From positions 1 to 64,000 of the forward strand of contig JAGVSM010002887.1 of the NCBI GenBank assembly GCA_022494885.1: a DNA stretch of 64,000 bases, read 5' to 3'. This DNA comes from Micrasema longulum (lineage: Eukaryota > Arthropoda > Insecta > Trichoptera > Brachycentridae). The translations under genes were made by a program, and so were the position numbers. Shown in pieces: positions 35,101 to 44,342 of the stretch; the first letter of the stretch is position 1, and each line of letters starts with the position of its first letter. A model generated the notes under the pieces. That model was not told the origin of the DNA, searched no databases, and saw only the letters and a program-made list of their open reading frames with translations.

Positions 35101-37479
35101 CAGTCGGTGAAGGAAGCCGTGGAGGCAGAAAACTTCGCCAGAATTAGTCTGGCCAAAGGACCTGCCTGCAGACCTAGAAAGGTACTTAATCCAATATATT
35201 TTTACCTTAGAAAACTCCAATCATTGTAATTGTCAAGGTTGAATTATAAAACATAGAAATACAGATCCTTATTACTTAACGAATGAGTTCTTCTCTTGAA
35301 ACTAAGTTAAGATAATCAATCGATAAATTGGAAACTCCGTCTCTTTATTTGTTATGTAAAAATTAACACACAATATTATAAACCAATACTGTAGGTACAC
35401 ACATATGCAGATTAAAAAGCATAATCTCATAACAAACTAAACCAACAAATAACAGCTGAGAATCCATGTTAACTCTAGAAAGATAACCATATGTCGATTC
35501 TACGTGTATATGTTTGAGTGCACATATTTTGTGTTGTTTGAATGGTAATGTATCACTATAAATGTCACTGTGTCGTGGATAAATGAAAAACTAAAAGATT
35601 TATTCGTATTTTTACTAGGAAAAATCTTGAAATAACAAAAATGAAATACAAAACAAGAAAATATTAAGATCCCTTCTTCAGACTTACAATTTTAGCTATG
35701 AACTTTTTAAAATCAGTCTTTTGTAATCTTTGTTATATAAGGAAAGTTAGTTAAAAATCATTTTTTTTATTAATTTTTCCTTTTAACCCTAGAAAGATAA
35801 CCATATTTTATGGTACATTAAAAATAACTATACATCTCTTCGAAGTACGGTAGGTATATTCAAGAAAGTGTGCACATCTGAGCGGCACATGTGTCTCCTG
35901 CAAGCTCTGTTGGTCAACTGAGTTGACGAAACGGCGAGCGCAGTGGCGCCATATACGAGCAAATGGTATTGATATTTAAAGATCAATTAAGTTGATTCAA
36001 CGTAGGTTATCTTTCTAGGATTAATACTTCTGGACACCCATATTCAAATTGAAATTCTGTCAACTGAATAATATTATGTACCTTACATTGTCTTCTCTCT
36101 TCATGATCTATTCATTTAAGTTTTATTTTTTAAATTATTTGTACAAGGTGGCGCAAAAGTTGTCACCCTATGTTCTTTGAATGTATTTTTTTATGAATGA
36201 AAAATTTTGGTTCTGCTTTTGGATTGTGTTAATTTAATATATTTTTTTTCCTTTAAGTCGAGAAAATGATATCAGCCAAGGGGCCGCCGCCAGAATTGAC
36301 AACCATGCGGGCCCGATTTATGGCATTTTCCATCACTCTTTCCAAAACTTCTCGTATTTTTGATGAATATTCTCTTTGAGGGTTTCAAGGGTCTGAGGCT
36401 TGTTGACATTCTCTTGATTTCAAAAAACCCGACAAAAAGAAGTCTGGAACGGTTAAATTGGGTAATCTTGCCAGCTAGTGCAAATCACCAAGACGAGCGA
36501 TTTAGCGACCCGGCAATACAGCCCTCAGAATATTAGTTGTAGCTCGTGTAGTATGCACCGTTGATCCATCCTGTTAGAACCACATGTTCTCCAAATCCAA
36601 AATTCTCTGTAAAGACAGCCAATTGATGCACAATTGTGTGACAAGTCGTCTGGTTGATACTCCAGGGTCCTCTGCAACATTTTCAGCCACAGACGTGATA
36701 TTCTCAGCAGAACGGCTGCTCCAAGGCCGGCCAGATCTGGCAGCATCTCCTGTTGTCCTATACACTTCCAGGCGAGCAGCTAAACGCCATAGAGCTTTCC
36801 CAGTTGGTGTTGGACGACCGGGAAATCTACATCTGAATTAACGCTGCGCCATCACCACTGACTAATTATTTTGCAAAAAAATCAAAACAATTTTTTCTCA
36901 TTCTTGAGGAGTTTAGCGATTCTGTATCTGTTTACTTAACAAATGTCAAATCAGAACTGATATTTGCCGCCATTTGCAAAAGTTATGGCATCTTCCAATA
37001 GGGTGATAACTTTTGCACCACGTTGTACATACATTTTCTTGTCCTGGCTTGGAAAATCTCTACGATTATACTGAATTTATTAATAAAAATGGTAAAGAAC
37101 TAAATGCTAAATATTACATTAATTATAATAATAAAAATACATTATAGTTTTATTCCACTTTTATTTACAATTTTTTTACTGACAATGTCTAACCTGTCTG
37201 ACGATGTCGATCACGACGAAACCCAGTCACTGGTAAAAAATTTATTAAAAAAATTATAAATTATAGTGGAATAAAACTATAAAGTATTTTTATTATTATA
37301 ATTAAAATGCAGTTCTACCAAGAAATGTCAGTAGAAAAACTTAATATACATTATTCCAGGTGAAGAAGGACTACTCATCATTCTTTGCCAAGAATGCTCT
37401 TCCTCACAACTATCCCGGCTACAAGGTCCCCCCAGGTACGCAGCATTACGATGATCAAACTGGCACAAGCCAGTTCTAG
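20049..37479 (+). CDS. Zasp66: Zasp66, 3' portion (six exons; Z-disc PDZ-family scaffold)
   Basis: Spliced CDS: 20049-20158, 30200-30282, 31975-32571, 34837-34942, 35063-35181, 37360-37479 (1,135 nt, about 378 codons). Every junction has an AG acceptor and GT donor and the phases agree (1-nt carry after exons 1 and 4, phase 0 elsewhere). Recognition rests on family landmarks in the right order: NPVNTKPSN and SAVLRMLEEEE, then KRVAWPPP, a long Pro/Ser-rich stretch, then RGDQKWPPQSVKEAVEAEN, AKGPACRPRK and FFAKNALPHNYPGYKVPPG at the C-terminus. Zasp66 belongs to the ALP/Enigma group that links alpha-actinin and sarcomere Z-discs in muscle; the N-terminal PDZ domain expected for the full protein is not seen here and should lie upstream of the window. 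No LIM domain follows, as expected for Zasp66 rather than Zasp52. It converges on Herc4. Sure of family; exact isoform structure is inferred. Confidence 0.88.
20765..21014 (-). mobile_element. SINE family A copy
   Basis: Inverted tail GGTGGTCTACAGAGCATTGC; head GGAATCGAACTCGGGACCTC and CCACTACGCCACGAGGCGGA. Confidence 0.68.
21140..21225 (-). repeat. Family C repeat, single arm
   Basis: GACGGGTCGTATGCTCTGTA, AATGCCTAAACTTCTATATT and CTCTGTTACAATA. Confidence 0.45.
21250..21445 (+). mobile_element. SINE family B, well preserved copy
   Basis: GGGTTGTGGTCCCGTGGCTA, GCCCGAGGTTCAAACCCCAC B-box, AGCTCGTTGAAAATGGCCAC, then AAACGCTAATATTTC. Confidence 0.7.
21500..21650 (-). mobile_element. SINE family B, diverged copy
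   Basis: AAATATTTGCGTTCTTGCGA tail, TGATGACCATTTTTATGAGT body; head eroded. With 21250-21445 it forms a head-to-head-like inverted pair. Confidence 0.5.
21651..24289. other. Zasp66 intron, mostly unassigned
   Basis: Besides the foldback at 22390-22530, a less AT-rich patch at 21830-22200 is open on both strands without a recognisable protein. 23860-24290 is also less AT-rich and leads into the candidate promoter. Confidence 0.4.
22390..22530. repeat. Small foldback element
   Basis: AAACATTTTGTTATGAGACC at 22391 pairs with GGTCTCATAACAGAGTGTTT near 22505-22525; AT-rich loop. Confidence 0.55.
24290..24560 (+). promoter_or_regulatory. Candidate internal promoter and noncoding first exon
   Basis: A locally GC-rich, CpG-rich patch inside the first Zasp66 intron: a short CCCGCGAGCCGCGGG palindrome near 24335, a CCGCGGCCATTTTG box near 24465 (a GCCAT core as in Pho/YY1 sites), an initiator-like TCAGTT at 24514, then a consensus splice donor GTAAGT at 24554 after CCCTC. 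This is the arrangement of an untranslated first exon. It would drive a shorter Zasp66 isoform or another transcript; the sequence alone does not show which. Confidence 0.35.
24561..25899. other. Zasp66 intron, AT-rich
   Basis: No exon or element recognised; GTAGGTAC/TAGGTACTTGTTTA words recur at 25435 and 25505. Confidence 0.4.
25900..26050 (+). repeat. Tail of the same class of interspersed repeat
   Basis: TTGGTCCAGTAGTTATTAAG, ACAGACATACACACATTCAT then TATATATACATAGAAGATAG. Typical 3' side of that repeat class. Confidence 0.4.
26354..27210. mobile_element. TIR element AGAGGAAAGTGACC..ATATGG
   Basis: Left end AGAGGAAAGTGACCCAATAT and right end (inverted) AGAGGAAAGTGACCAAATAT; 857 bp. Internal repeats of AATATGGAAT near 26370-26400 and 26690-26740. 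No convincing ORF. Superfamily unknown. Confidence 0.7.
27290..27512 (-). mobile_element. SINE family A copy
   Basis: CAATGGTGCATAGGGCACTG, ACACCAACCGCAGAGTATC, and head ACCCGAGACCCTTCACATGG. It abuts the TIR element at 27517. Confidence 0.65.
27517..28838. mobile_element. TIR element CAGGTAA..CCCCGTTGA, pogo-like, with nested LINE tail
   Basis: Left end CAGGTAATTCCCCGTTGATC, right end (inverted) CAGGTAACCCCCCCGTTGAC, both beside TA (27515-27516, 28839-28840). 1,322 bp. An internal CCCCCGTTGATCGCGAAATT repeat of the end motif lies at 27905. Contains the LINE tail 27593-27668. Transposase not recognisable. Confidence 0.7.
27593..27668 (-). mobile_element. LINE 3' tail fragment (same tail as 52905-53065 and 60150-60290)
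   Basis: Minus strand: CACAATAGATCTTCACAGGT-like sequence with CAGTGACGTCAGAAGCTTGT and a TAAGAATAAGAA end. It lies inside the TIR element 27517-28838. Confidence 0.6.
28841..30199. other. Zasp66 intron
   Basis: Contains the SINE at 29105-29372; the rest shows nothing. Confidence 0.4.
29105..29372 (-). mobile_element. SINE family A copy
   Basis: CATCATCATCATCATTTCCT tail, GTGCATAAGGCACTGCATTG-like body, head GAATCAAACCCGATACCTCT and CATTACACCACAAGGCGA. Confidence 0.7.
30200..30282 (+). CDS. Zasp66: Zasp66 exon b (KRVAWPPP)
   Basis: Acceptor AATTTCAG ends at 30199; donor GTACAA follows 30282. Starts with two carried bases and ends in phase 0. Encodes TKRVAWPPPAEETNGQEGE then EAPVQRQ. The KRVAWPPP motif is the most diagnostic of this family. 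The minus-strand ORF overlapping it is a shadow. Confidence 0.87.
30283..31974. other. Zasp66 intron between exons b and c
   Basis: AT-rich, no recognised element or extra exon. Confidence 0.4.
31975..32571 (+). CDS. Zasp66: Zasp66 exon c (large Pro/Ser-rich cassette exon with internal duplication)
   Basis: Acceptor CATTGCAG ends at 31974; donor GTATGC follows 32571. At 597 nt (199 codons), phase 0 at both ends, it can be skipped without changing frame, so it is a likely alternative cassette. It encodes ATPVKLHQSP, two near-identical copies of LTRLIPIEREGAPFSPP-like sequence, tandem [YF]SPQPK units, and a Pro/Tyr/Gln-rich tail, all expected to be disordered. It is far more GC-rich than its AT-rich surroundings. 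The long Gly/Arg-rich ORF on the other strand is an artefact of this composition. Confidence 0.85.
31996..32226 (+). repeat. In-frame duplication with 159-bp period inside Zasp66 exon c
   Basis: The block at 31996-32066 recurs at 32155-32226 with only a few substitutions (Pro-Ala-Leu versus Pro-Ala-Ser at the start, Glu versus Lys near the end). The period of 159 bp is 53 codons, so frame is kept. Between the blocks sit SPQPK hexapeptide-like units that are themselves tandem. Confidence 0.9.
33180..33415 (+). mobile_element. SINE family A copy, in Zasp66 intron
   Basis: CCACCTCGTAGTGCAGTGGC head, GGTTCGATTCC B-box, CTGGACTGGTACCTGTAGCT body. Confidence 0.6.
33837..34128. mobile_element. MITE with GTGGAGCATCA ends
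   Basis: GTGGAGCATCATGTATTTTT at the left, inverted GTGGAGCATCACATAAAATA at the right, 292 bp, AT-rich, no ORF; in Zasp66 intron. Confidence 0.65.
34837..34942 (+). CDS. Zasp66: Zasp66 exon d (Pro-rich linker)
   Basis: Acceptor GTTTTAG ends at 34836; donor GTTACC (weak: only GT plus pyrimidine-rich) follows 34942. Phase 0 in, one base (G) out. Encodes FEEPPPSTVTLRPSAPIHQK then PAPIVASQPAANSFK. The donor is non-consensus after GT, so an alternative end is possible, but phase and the next exon fit exactly. Confidence 0.78.
35063..35181 (+). CDS. Zasp66: Zasp66 exon e (RGDQKWPP / AKGPACRPRK)
   Basis: Acceptor TTTATCAG ends at 35062; donor GTACTT follows 35181. Two carried bases in, phase 0 out. 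Encodes MRGDQKWPPQSVKEAVEAEN and FARISLAKGPACRPRK, the conserved C-terminal core of Zasp66 proteins. An in-frame ATG at the start of this block could support a short isoform, but no promoter nearby is evident. Confidence 0.88.
35473..35505 (+). repeat. Additional piggyBac-type end
   Basis: TTAA at 35469-35472 is followed by CTCTAGAAAGATAACCATA, a one-base variant of the end at 35787, in the same orientation. No matching right end is nearby other than that at 36020. Confidence 0.65.
35787..36020. mobile_element. piggyBac-type MITE (TTAA-flanked)
   Basis: Begins CCCTAGAAAGATAACCATA after TTAA (35783-35786) and ends GGTTATCTTTCTAGG before TTAA (36021-36024). The CCCTAGAAAGATA end is the piggyBac terminal motif and TTAA its target duplication. 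At 234 bp there is no transposase. In the Zasp66 last intron. Confidence 0.82.
36144..37025 (-). mobile_element. Tc1/mariner-like element with deleted transposase core
   Basis: Ends CAAGGTGGCGCAAAAGTTGT and (inverted) CAACGTGGTGCAAAAGTTAT, both flanked by TA (36142-36143, 37026-37027), as expected for IS630-Tc1-mariner insertions. Length 882 bp. On the minus strand it begins with an HTH-like stretch (SVAENVAEDPGVSTRRLV), loses the catalytic core, and resumes with the C-terminal DLTxPDFF-like LPNLTVPDFFLSGFLKS and VVNSGGGPLADIIF. It sits in the last Zasp66 intron. Confidence 0.8.
36525..36841 (-). pseudogene. Transposase N-terminal fragment (HTH) of the mariner-like element
   Basis: Encodes VYRTTGDAARSGRPWSSRSA, ENITSVAENVAEDPGVSTRR and LVTQLCINWLSLQRIL, the second HTH of a mariner-type transposase (STRRL....I...S.QRIL). 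Stops after LENMWF where the catalytic core should begin. Confidence 0.75.
37121..37303. mobile_element. Foldback element with 38-bp near-perfect arms
   Basis: Arm 37121-37158 (AATTATAATAATAAAAATAC then ATTATAGTTTTATTCCAC) pairs with 37266-37303, with one mismatch by eye. The loop (about 107 bp) holds a 24-codon frame starting MSNLSDDVDHDETQ. Origin (MITE or hairpin) unknown. Confidence 0.75.
37360..37479 (+). CDS. Zasp66: Zasp66 terminal exon in this window, with stop
   Basis: Acceptor TTATTCCAG ends at 37359. Encodes VKKDYSSFFAKNALPHNYPG then YKVPPGTQHYDDQTGTSQF and TAG at 37477-37479. A consensus-like GTACGC lies inside the exon at 37436, so an alternative splice to a different C-terminus is conceivable; no downstream exon was recognised. 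A hairpin-forming inverted repeat ends 56 bp upstream of this exon. Confidence 0.87.
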   Translation: MKKDYSSFFAKNALPHNYPGYKVPPGTQHYDDQTGTSQF

Positions 37480-38040
37480 CCAAACTCAACACAATTTAAT
37501 ATAATATTCCACATTACCCCAAATACTTAGCTCAAACCACCAACTGACATTACTCCAAAACCAATTCATAGTACTTTCCAAACAAGCTGATGTTTTTATT
37601 AAGTCATTTAATCTGACATATTATGACAAACTAGAAAATTATGTATAATACTGATTTTGCTTTAGAACTTGAAGCTTGCTAAAGTTTGATACTTTTCGAA
37701 TACAAAATAGAAAAACCACAGTTTTTTTATTGAAAAAATAAACCTTAAAAAAAACTAAAAAAAAATATAGGATATTATTTTGTAAGTTTAAAATAAGTTC
37801 TGATTTTGTGTATAGGCAAGGAGCAATGATGTTATGAAAAAACGCGTACACGCTTTACGTTTCGTCAAAATTATTCTTATTTGCCATATTACTTTGTAAA
37901 ATAAAAATGCTTTACAACGCTTAATTTGAATGTGTAACTTTATATTACTGAATATAATGTTAATTTATGTAAATGTTAATCATTCATAAAATGTACTTCA
38001 TTATTTATTACAAATAAAAAATCTAAAAATGTTATCCGGG
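37480..38040 (+). other. Zasp66 3' UTR with candidate poly(A) signals
   Basis: AT-rich sequence after the stop codon. AATAAA occurs at 37900-37905 and 38013-38018; either could direct 3' end formation. No ORF of interest. The exact cleavage site cannot be read from sequence alone. Confidence 0.5.
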
Positions 38041-41035
38041 TATTTCTTATTGCTTAACGTTTCCTATATTGTAATAACCATAGAATTAAGAATAGTCCAG
38101 AAACCGCATACGAGCATCAAACAGAAGGCGACTAAACTACTCATAAATGAGTAGTTTTACGTTTTGACCAATTAGTTTCTTTGTAGACGTCGCTCAGTAC
38201 GCAACTCCTGATTTGAATTCAACTATGCTGTGTTGCATCCTTTTAAAGTATAAAAATACCTCTAGGATCTTAAAGAAACAGGATGGGATCACATTTCATG
38301 TATAATTAGCAAATGAATGTGTGAGTAGCAAATACATTACTTAAAAATTTAATTATTTTTCCATCTGTCAGATTGTCGAAGACATTAAAATGGACATTTC
38401 GTAAGTGTTGCCAGGGTAGTAATTTTTTCACCCTACTTTGCTCATCTAATGAGAGAACTAATAAAAATTGGACCTCGTATATAACAACTTTGTGGTGGAC
38501 ATTTGACTGATATTATCTTTAAAACATAAAATATTATTTAACATGATATAAAAATATCAGTTTTATGTAAAATAAAATTTGTTGTATATTTTAAGTTCAA
38601 AGTTCATTAATTTAATTACTCTTATTAAATGACCCTTTACTTATTTACTCTGTTGTGTCAATCAATATTTCCGCGTGCACAATAAAATTTTAGAGAAATT
38701 AACTGATTGCTTTTTTTTTACCTTACATTTGTGTTATGATTACATTTTTTCCCATCGTGCAACATTACGCGGCGTCATCACGAATACGCGCGGCGAAAGT
38801 GGAGAATAGTGGGGGATTTTTTGGACACAGTCCGATGTATTCAAATATGATTCTACGCTCCTTCTGGACTATTTTTAATCCTATGGTAATAATCTTAAAA
38901 ACAAAAAAAATATCCTACATCATATTGAATCAGATACATAATGATTTTCGCTAACCAAAATTCAGATGACATGAAAAATTATATGAACAAGTACACCTGC
39001 CTTTAACAGAATAAGTGTAATTTGAAAATGACAACCAAAAAAACCTTTAGAAAATTTAGTTATTTTATCTATAAATTAACCCGTGATTCTAAAAATAAAC
39101 TGGACACATTTCTTAAGTGAAGAGCATGTGTGTGAGAATAAAAAAAACCTCTGCCATAACAATATACTGTTATAACCAAAAATTGATGCAATTTGATAGA
39201 CAAATCGCATTGTAGTAAAAACTAGCTGAATTGGCAAAAGTACATACATAAATTAACTTGAGACTTTTTTGGGAAACTAAGTTGTCCTCCAATAACTGGG
39301 ATTTTCTTTGAAAACAATAATTTTATTTTTTTTACATGATAGTGATGTCAAGATGACATTAATTCAATGTTAGTACCTACCCACACATTCAGTTTTTCTT
39401 ATTGGCAAGTGGTAATAAAATGTTCCATATTTGAAAACCCTACCCAAACAAAAGAATCACTTTTTCTATTCTAGAAAATTTCAGTAATTTTCAGTAAGTC
39501 AGAGAGTGAGTCAGAGATAATGTAGAACTATTACAGTAAGTTCAGTAAGTGTCAAGAGTTGTTTGATTTCAATAGATTAGTTTAAAATTATTTTATAATC
39601 TTTATCAACCTGAGTTACAAGTCAACCTTGCTAATGAAAATTACGCAAGTTTTAATGAACACATAATATTATACAAGCAAAATGTATGAGAGTTTCTAGA
39701 TTCATATACATATATTCCACAAGCCCGGGTATTCCTAACTTTAAACACTTTTATCTTATCTTGACATGTTGAGAATAAAAAAGTAAGCTACCATCCTATT
39801 GCCTCATTTAAGCACAAACTAACCATGCCTTTTCATAACCAAAAATGATGTGTTATGAAAGTTATATTATATATTTATTATGGTGATCCTTTGATTTGTT
39901 GGCTTTTATGGCAGTGGGCTTTTTCTATGCTCCATGTCTGAAATAAATTGGTAAGAAAAACCTACAATACATAAAATAAGTCCAAAATTGACATTTTGAG
40001 ACAGCAAAAACAAAGTTTGAAAAATTCCCCTCATTCATCTAATTATGATAATTTGTTCATGTGATACAAATAACAATTTATGTTACTGCCTTTTAATTGT
40101 ATGTTCAACATGCTGGCATAGGTTTCGTTATGTTTTTGAAGATTTAAAAAAAATGGCATAAAATCTAACTAACTTAATGGACTTAACTTACTACACATAT
40201 TATCGATTTATTATTTTTATTCAGTCAAATATAAAAAATATTCCTCCCCGATACCGTGCGAAACATACAACAGCACGTCGAACTGATAATGCACGACTAA
40301 AATCGACGTTTCGTTTTTCAAAATGATTGAACATGTTTGTACCATACGTCCCCAAACCTCCGAAGACAGCAAATAAAACTGGGCATTTTTATAAGTATTT
40401 GAATGGTCTTAGCTCCCATAAGAAACAATTTATCAAAAAAGCAAAATGGAGACATGTCAATGGTAAATATCTAGTGTGTAAAAATTACTGCTCTTAAAAA
40501 ATTCAGGAAGAAAATACGTGAATACGTTTGTATGAAGAATAGTCAGGCCGCATTTCCTCTCAAAAGATTATTCTATGGACTTAACTGACTACTCACTTCA
40601 AAAGATAAAAAAAAGTCTAGTCAAGTGGCGTTTAAATCCCATTTTTACTTTTTTGTGACTTACGAGTATCTGACTACACACCCCGATCCGGGAAATGGAA
40701 AATTCCTCAGCACTGATTTTTTTTTTTAATGCAATATCTCGCCTCTCAGAGGCTAGGGAAGAAATTGTTAGATTAGACACAAAAATAGTAGGCTCAATTT
40801 TTTTTGTATTTTGTTCTTATTTTTTCATAATAAAAATTATTTACTGTATTTTTACATGTCATATAATTTGTTTTTTGCATAATCTCATTTTTCCAACACG
40901 CACAAATACCTAAATGGGTTTTTTTCTCATTTTATTTTTTTCTATGGATAATTTTTTTTTTTAATTACTGTCATTTTTGTGAAAATCATCTGAAGTTTGT
41001 AAATAATAGAACTCATTATACCCTTTCTGCGGCAC
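38041..41035. other. Intergenic stretch after Zasp66
   Basis: AT-rich, no gene. Slightly GC-richer patches at 38755-38830 and 40250-40320 carry CGCG words but no frame of note. Confidence 0.4.
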
Positions 41036-41527
41036 ATCTTGATCATTTTTTGTTACATGAAGGTAAGGTGATCAGTCTCAGCCAGTCCAGGGACTATGAA
41101 ATATTCTGATTATTACCTACATTCATTTTACAAAAATAATACATCATTTTTTTATTTGTTGATATTTTATACATTTTTTGAAAAGTTTGTCTGAGTCTTT
41201 TGTTTAGTTTTGTCGGGTAGTTTATTGTATAATTTCAGTCCCTGATTTGTTAGTCTCGATTGTCCTTTTCTCGTTTTGAAATGCTGTATGTGATATTGTT
41301 CAGATATTCTTGTATTATTGTCAATGTTTATTACAATTTTTTTTTAAGTTTTAGATTTTTGTCTACAATGATATCAGTGGCTAACTTATGAATAAATATT
41401 AAAGATTCTAGTTGAAGAAGTTCATCAACATTTAATTTTAAAAAAAATAAAAGTAAATATTTGTCAGAAATCGAACTCGAGACCTTTCGCATGGTAGACA
41501 AAAGCGCCGATTATTATACCACGAGGC
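41036..41527 (-). mobile_element. tRNA-headed SINE (family A) interrupted by a LINE fragment
   Basis: The two outer parts are family A SINE: 41036-41105 (tail side) and 41460-41527 (head, with GAAATCGAACTCGAGACCTT and CCACGAGGC). The insert is described separately. Confidence 0.65.
41110..41450 (-). pseudogene. LINE ORF2 C-terminal fragment nested in the SINE
   Basis: Minus-strand frame reads NTRISEQYHIQHFKTRKGQS then TNQGLKLYNKLPDKTKQKTQ and stops at about 41150. The KGQ.SL...GL.LYNKLP pattern is an ORF2 C-terminus. A coding-looking LESLIFIHKLATDIIVDKNL precedes it with a shift around a T-run. Confidence 0.6.
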
Positions 41528-44342
41528 AATCAACTTTCTAAAATGTTTTTTTTTTGGTTCTGATTTAAATAGAGTCCAGATTCTGATTTAAATAGCTCGA
41601 AGTATGAAAAGATATTTAAAATAAAAACAGGAAAATAACCTTAAAGTAAAAAAGTGTAAAGCTGAGTGGAAAAATTGGTCGAATTTTGCAATTTATTTAT
41701 TTTTTAATTTCTAATATTCAAATATGTACTAGTTTAAGAAAAATGACAGATTTTTGTTTTTTTTTAATGGGGAAGAGGGAATTAATAAAATTACCTTAAT
41801 AGTGGTCCAAATGATCTCACTACCTTGTTAGCCAAACAAAAATAAAACAACTCTACTAATATTTTATGTTTATTTATAAATTTACATAATGCTCAAAAAC
41901 AGTATAATAATTCAGTACACACATTCTAACATATCCATTGCAAGGTGTAGAGGCAAGTGTAACACATTAGCCACACTTCAAATCAAAACATGTGTTTGTA
42001 TATCATAAAAATAAACAAAACATCTATTTGCCAACAAGTGACTTCAACAGAAATGTGATTAAAAATTAAAACAAATGAAAATTTTGCATTCATTACTTGT
42101 ATCCGAAATGAAACATAGGTAAGACAATAATACAAATAATTAAAATTATAAAATTGTTTTGTGATGATTCTTACTTATTGGACATTCTTTCTATGCGAGT
42201 AAACAAGAATGAGGAAGTTCAGTGGTTTTTTTATTATTTGTTAATAAACTATTAAACTAAGCCAATTTTTTTTTACAATTTTCATACATCGTATTATGAG
42301 CGCTATGAAGTTTTGTATTTCTGAAATAAATCCGCATGTGACGTCAGAGATTATCTTCCGCTTATTTTCAATTAGTTCTGCCCATTGGTCCATTGACGGC
42401 AAGCAAACCGGAAATATTCCATAAGTCTCTTATCATTGGTTGATTTATATGAACCAGTGACGTCGCTCAAAGTACTTCGTTTTTGTTAAAATATTTTTTA
42501 TTATTTTTTTCACACATTTTCAGGAAACCTTGAATTACAATTTAATGCTCCAATTTTTACTGCGCGCAAAAAAACATTAATTGTATCCAATTTCCCGTAG
42601 GGCCAAAGTTCCTTGTTGATTTGTATGTTTTAAATATTTTAGCAGGACTTTCAAACTTATAATGTTTTTAATAGTTAAAAATAATTTGAAATAACAGAAC
42701 GGCGAATTATTAATGTAAAAATTAACAACTGTATCACAAAGACACAATATTAAAAGTGTAAATTAAAGTTACATCTTTTTATACAAAAATATTGACTGAA
42801 GAGAATTTCATACTCTCAGAGTTACAAAAATGTGGATTTTTATAATTGTAAGAAATAACATTAAAATGGTTTGAATTCTTAATTCCATATACATTAATGA
42901 ATTTAAGGTTATTTGCAGTATGAGGGATGCTCAAGCATAATGACTAATAGGTATTAAATATTTTTTTATAAAAATGTATAAATTGGATGCTAGCAAATCA
43001 TTGCTTAAATATTTAAATCCTATCTATGTGAGCATTGCCTATCATGAACATTATTTCACAGGTACACATAATTTATGTAGGTTCATAATTTATATCCATT
43101 TTATACAAAATTTGAGATAATTTATATTTGAATATCTATGTAAATTTAAACACAGCTGTATTTTTATCACTGTGATACAATACGTATTTTACTTGCTTCA
43201 ATGTTGACAACCACATACGTAAGTAATGAGGAAGTTCAGTGCTATGAGAAATTTAATGTAAAAAAATGTTTTCTTACACACAATAAAAATTAGATCATAA
43301 CTGTATGGTGAAGTTTCTCAAAAATGCATGAAAAAATTCATAAAATTAGGCTACTTTGAACTACATTGATAGATTTCTGGTTTCCGGGTAGCGATTTGTT
43401 TCAATGTTAAGTGTATTCTGAAATCTACTCCTTTTAAATGTCAACTCACTAAAACTCATCAAACTCAATTGCCGTGGAGTAATTTATAAATTACAAAACT
43501 TTAAAAAATCATAGCGATGATAGATCCATACTTTTTTATTTATTTAGTTTCATAGTTTATAAACAAATAAATTAAAAAAAACACTGAAATTCCTCATTAT
43601 CAAAGTAATTTACATTATCATTTAAAATATTTTTAAGAAAGGTGATTTTTTACTGCAATATTTTGTAGTCCGCGGGCTGGCAACTAAAGCGTAAGACTGA
43701 TCTTGCGTTCACATACGTCTGATCAAGATGTGATATATTTGGTGTACAGGATGTGTCATAATGCAGCTCTCTTTTCACCATTAGGTGCGGATAAGAGGAT
43801 GATTTAACTAATACATTGGTAACTTCCATACTACTGTTACCAAAAACTAAAACGGAGTTAGAAGTTAAGTATTAACTAACTGTACAATACTTACCTCTTT
43901 CCTAATATTATATTATGAAATGATAATAGTTATTATATAAATCCTATGCATTTTTAAATCATTTTTACATAAAAATTTACTATGACAATAATATTATTTC
44001 CGCAAGTCTTGGAAAGAAAAGGTTGAACCTATATATTGTATAATGTATTCATATGTATTTGGAAATTGAGTAACATTGGCCTGTACTAGAAGTACTTTTT
44101 CATTTATTTTAGTTGGTTGGGAGATATTTCTACATAACAATAAACCCGTCAATGTACACTCTATACAAAAATAAATTTGTTAGCAATGTAAATAAAAACT
44201 CAACTATGTAATAATTTACAAATCGATATACATTGGTATGTAATTTACAAACCCATATAAACTATCCTACCATTGGGACTACATACATCTACATATTTAA
44301 ATCAAAACTGGATTTTGGAATTTATGTACTTATTTTGCTATA
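41528..44342. other. Intergenic stretch
   Basis: AT-rich. Two CRE-like sites (GTGACGTCA at 42338 area and GTGACGTCG near 42460) lie 120 bp apart around CCATTGG words. SINE fragment at 43660-43805. No gene. Confidence 0.4.
43660..43805 (+). mobile_element. SINE family A 3' fragment
   Basis: GGGCTGGCAACTAAAGCGTA, GGTGTACAGGATGTGTCATA and CACCATTAGGTGCGGATAAG; head absent. Confidence 0.5.
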
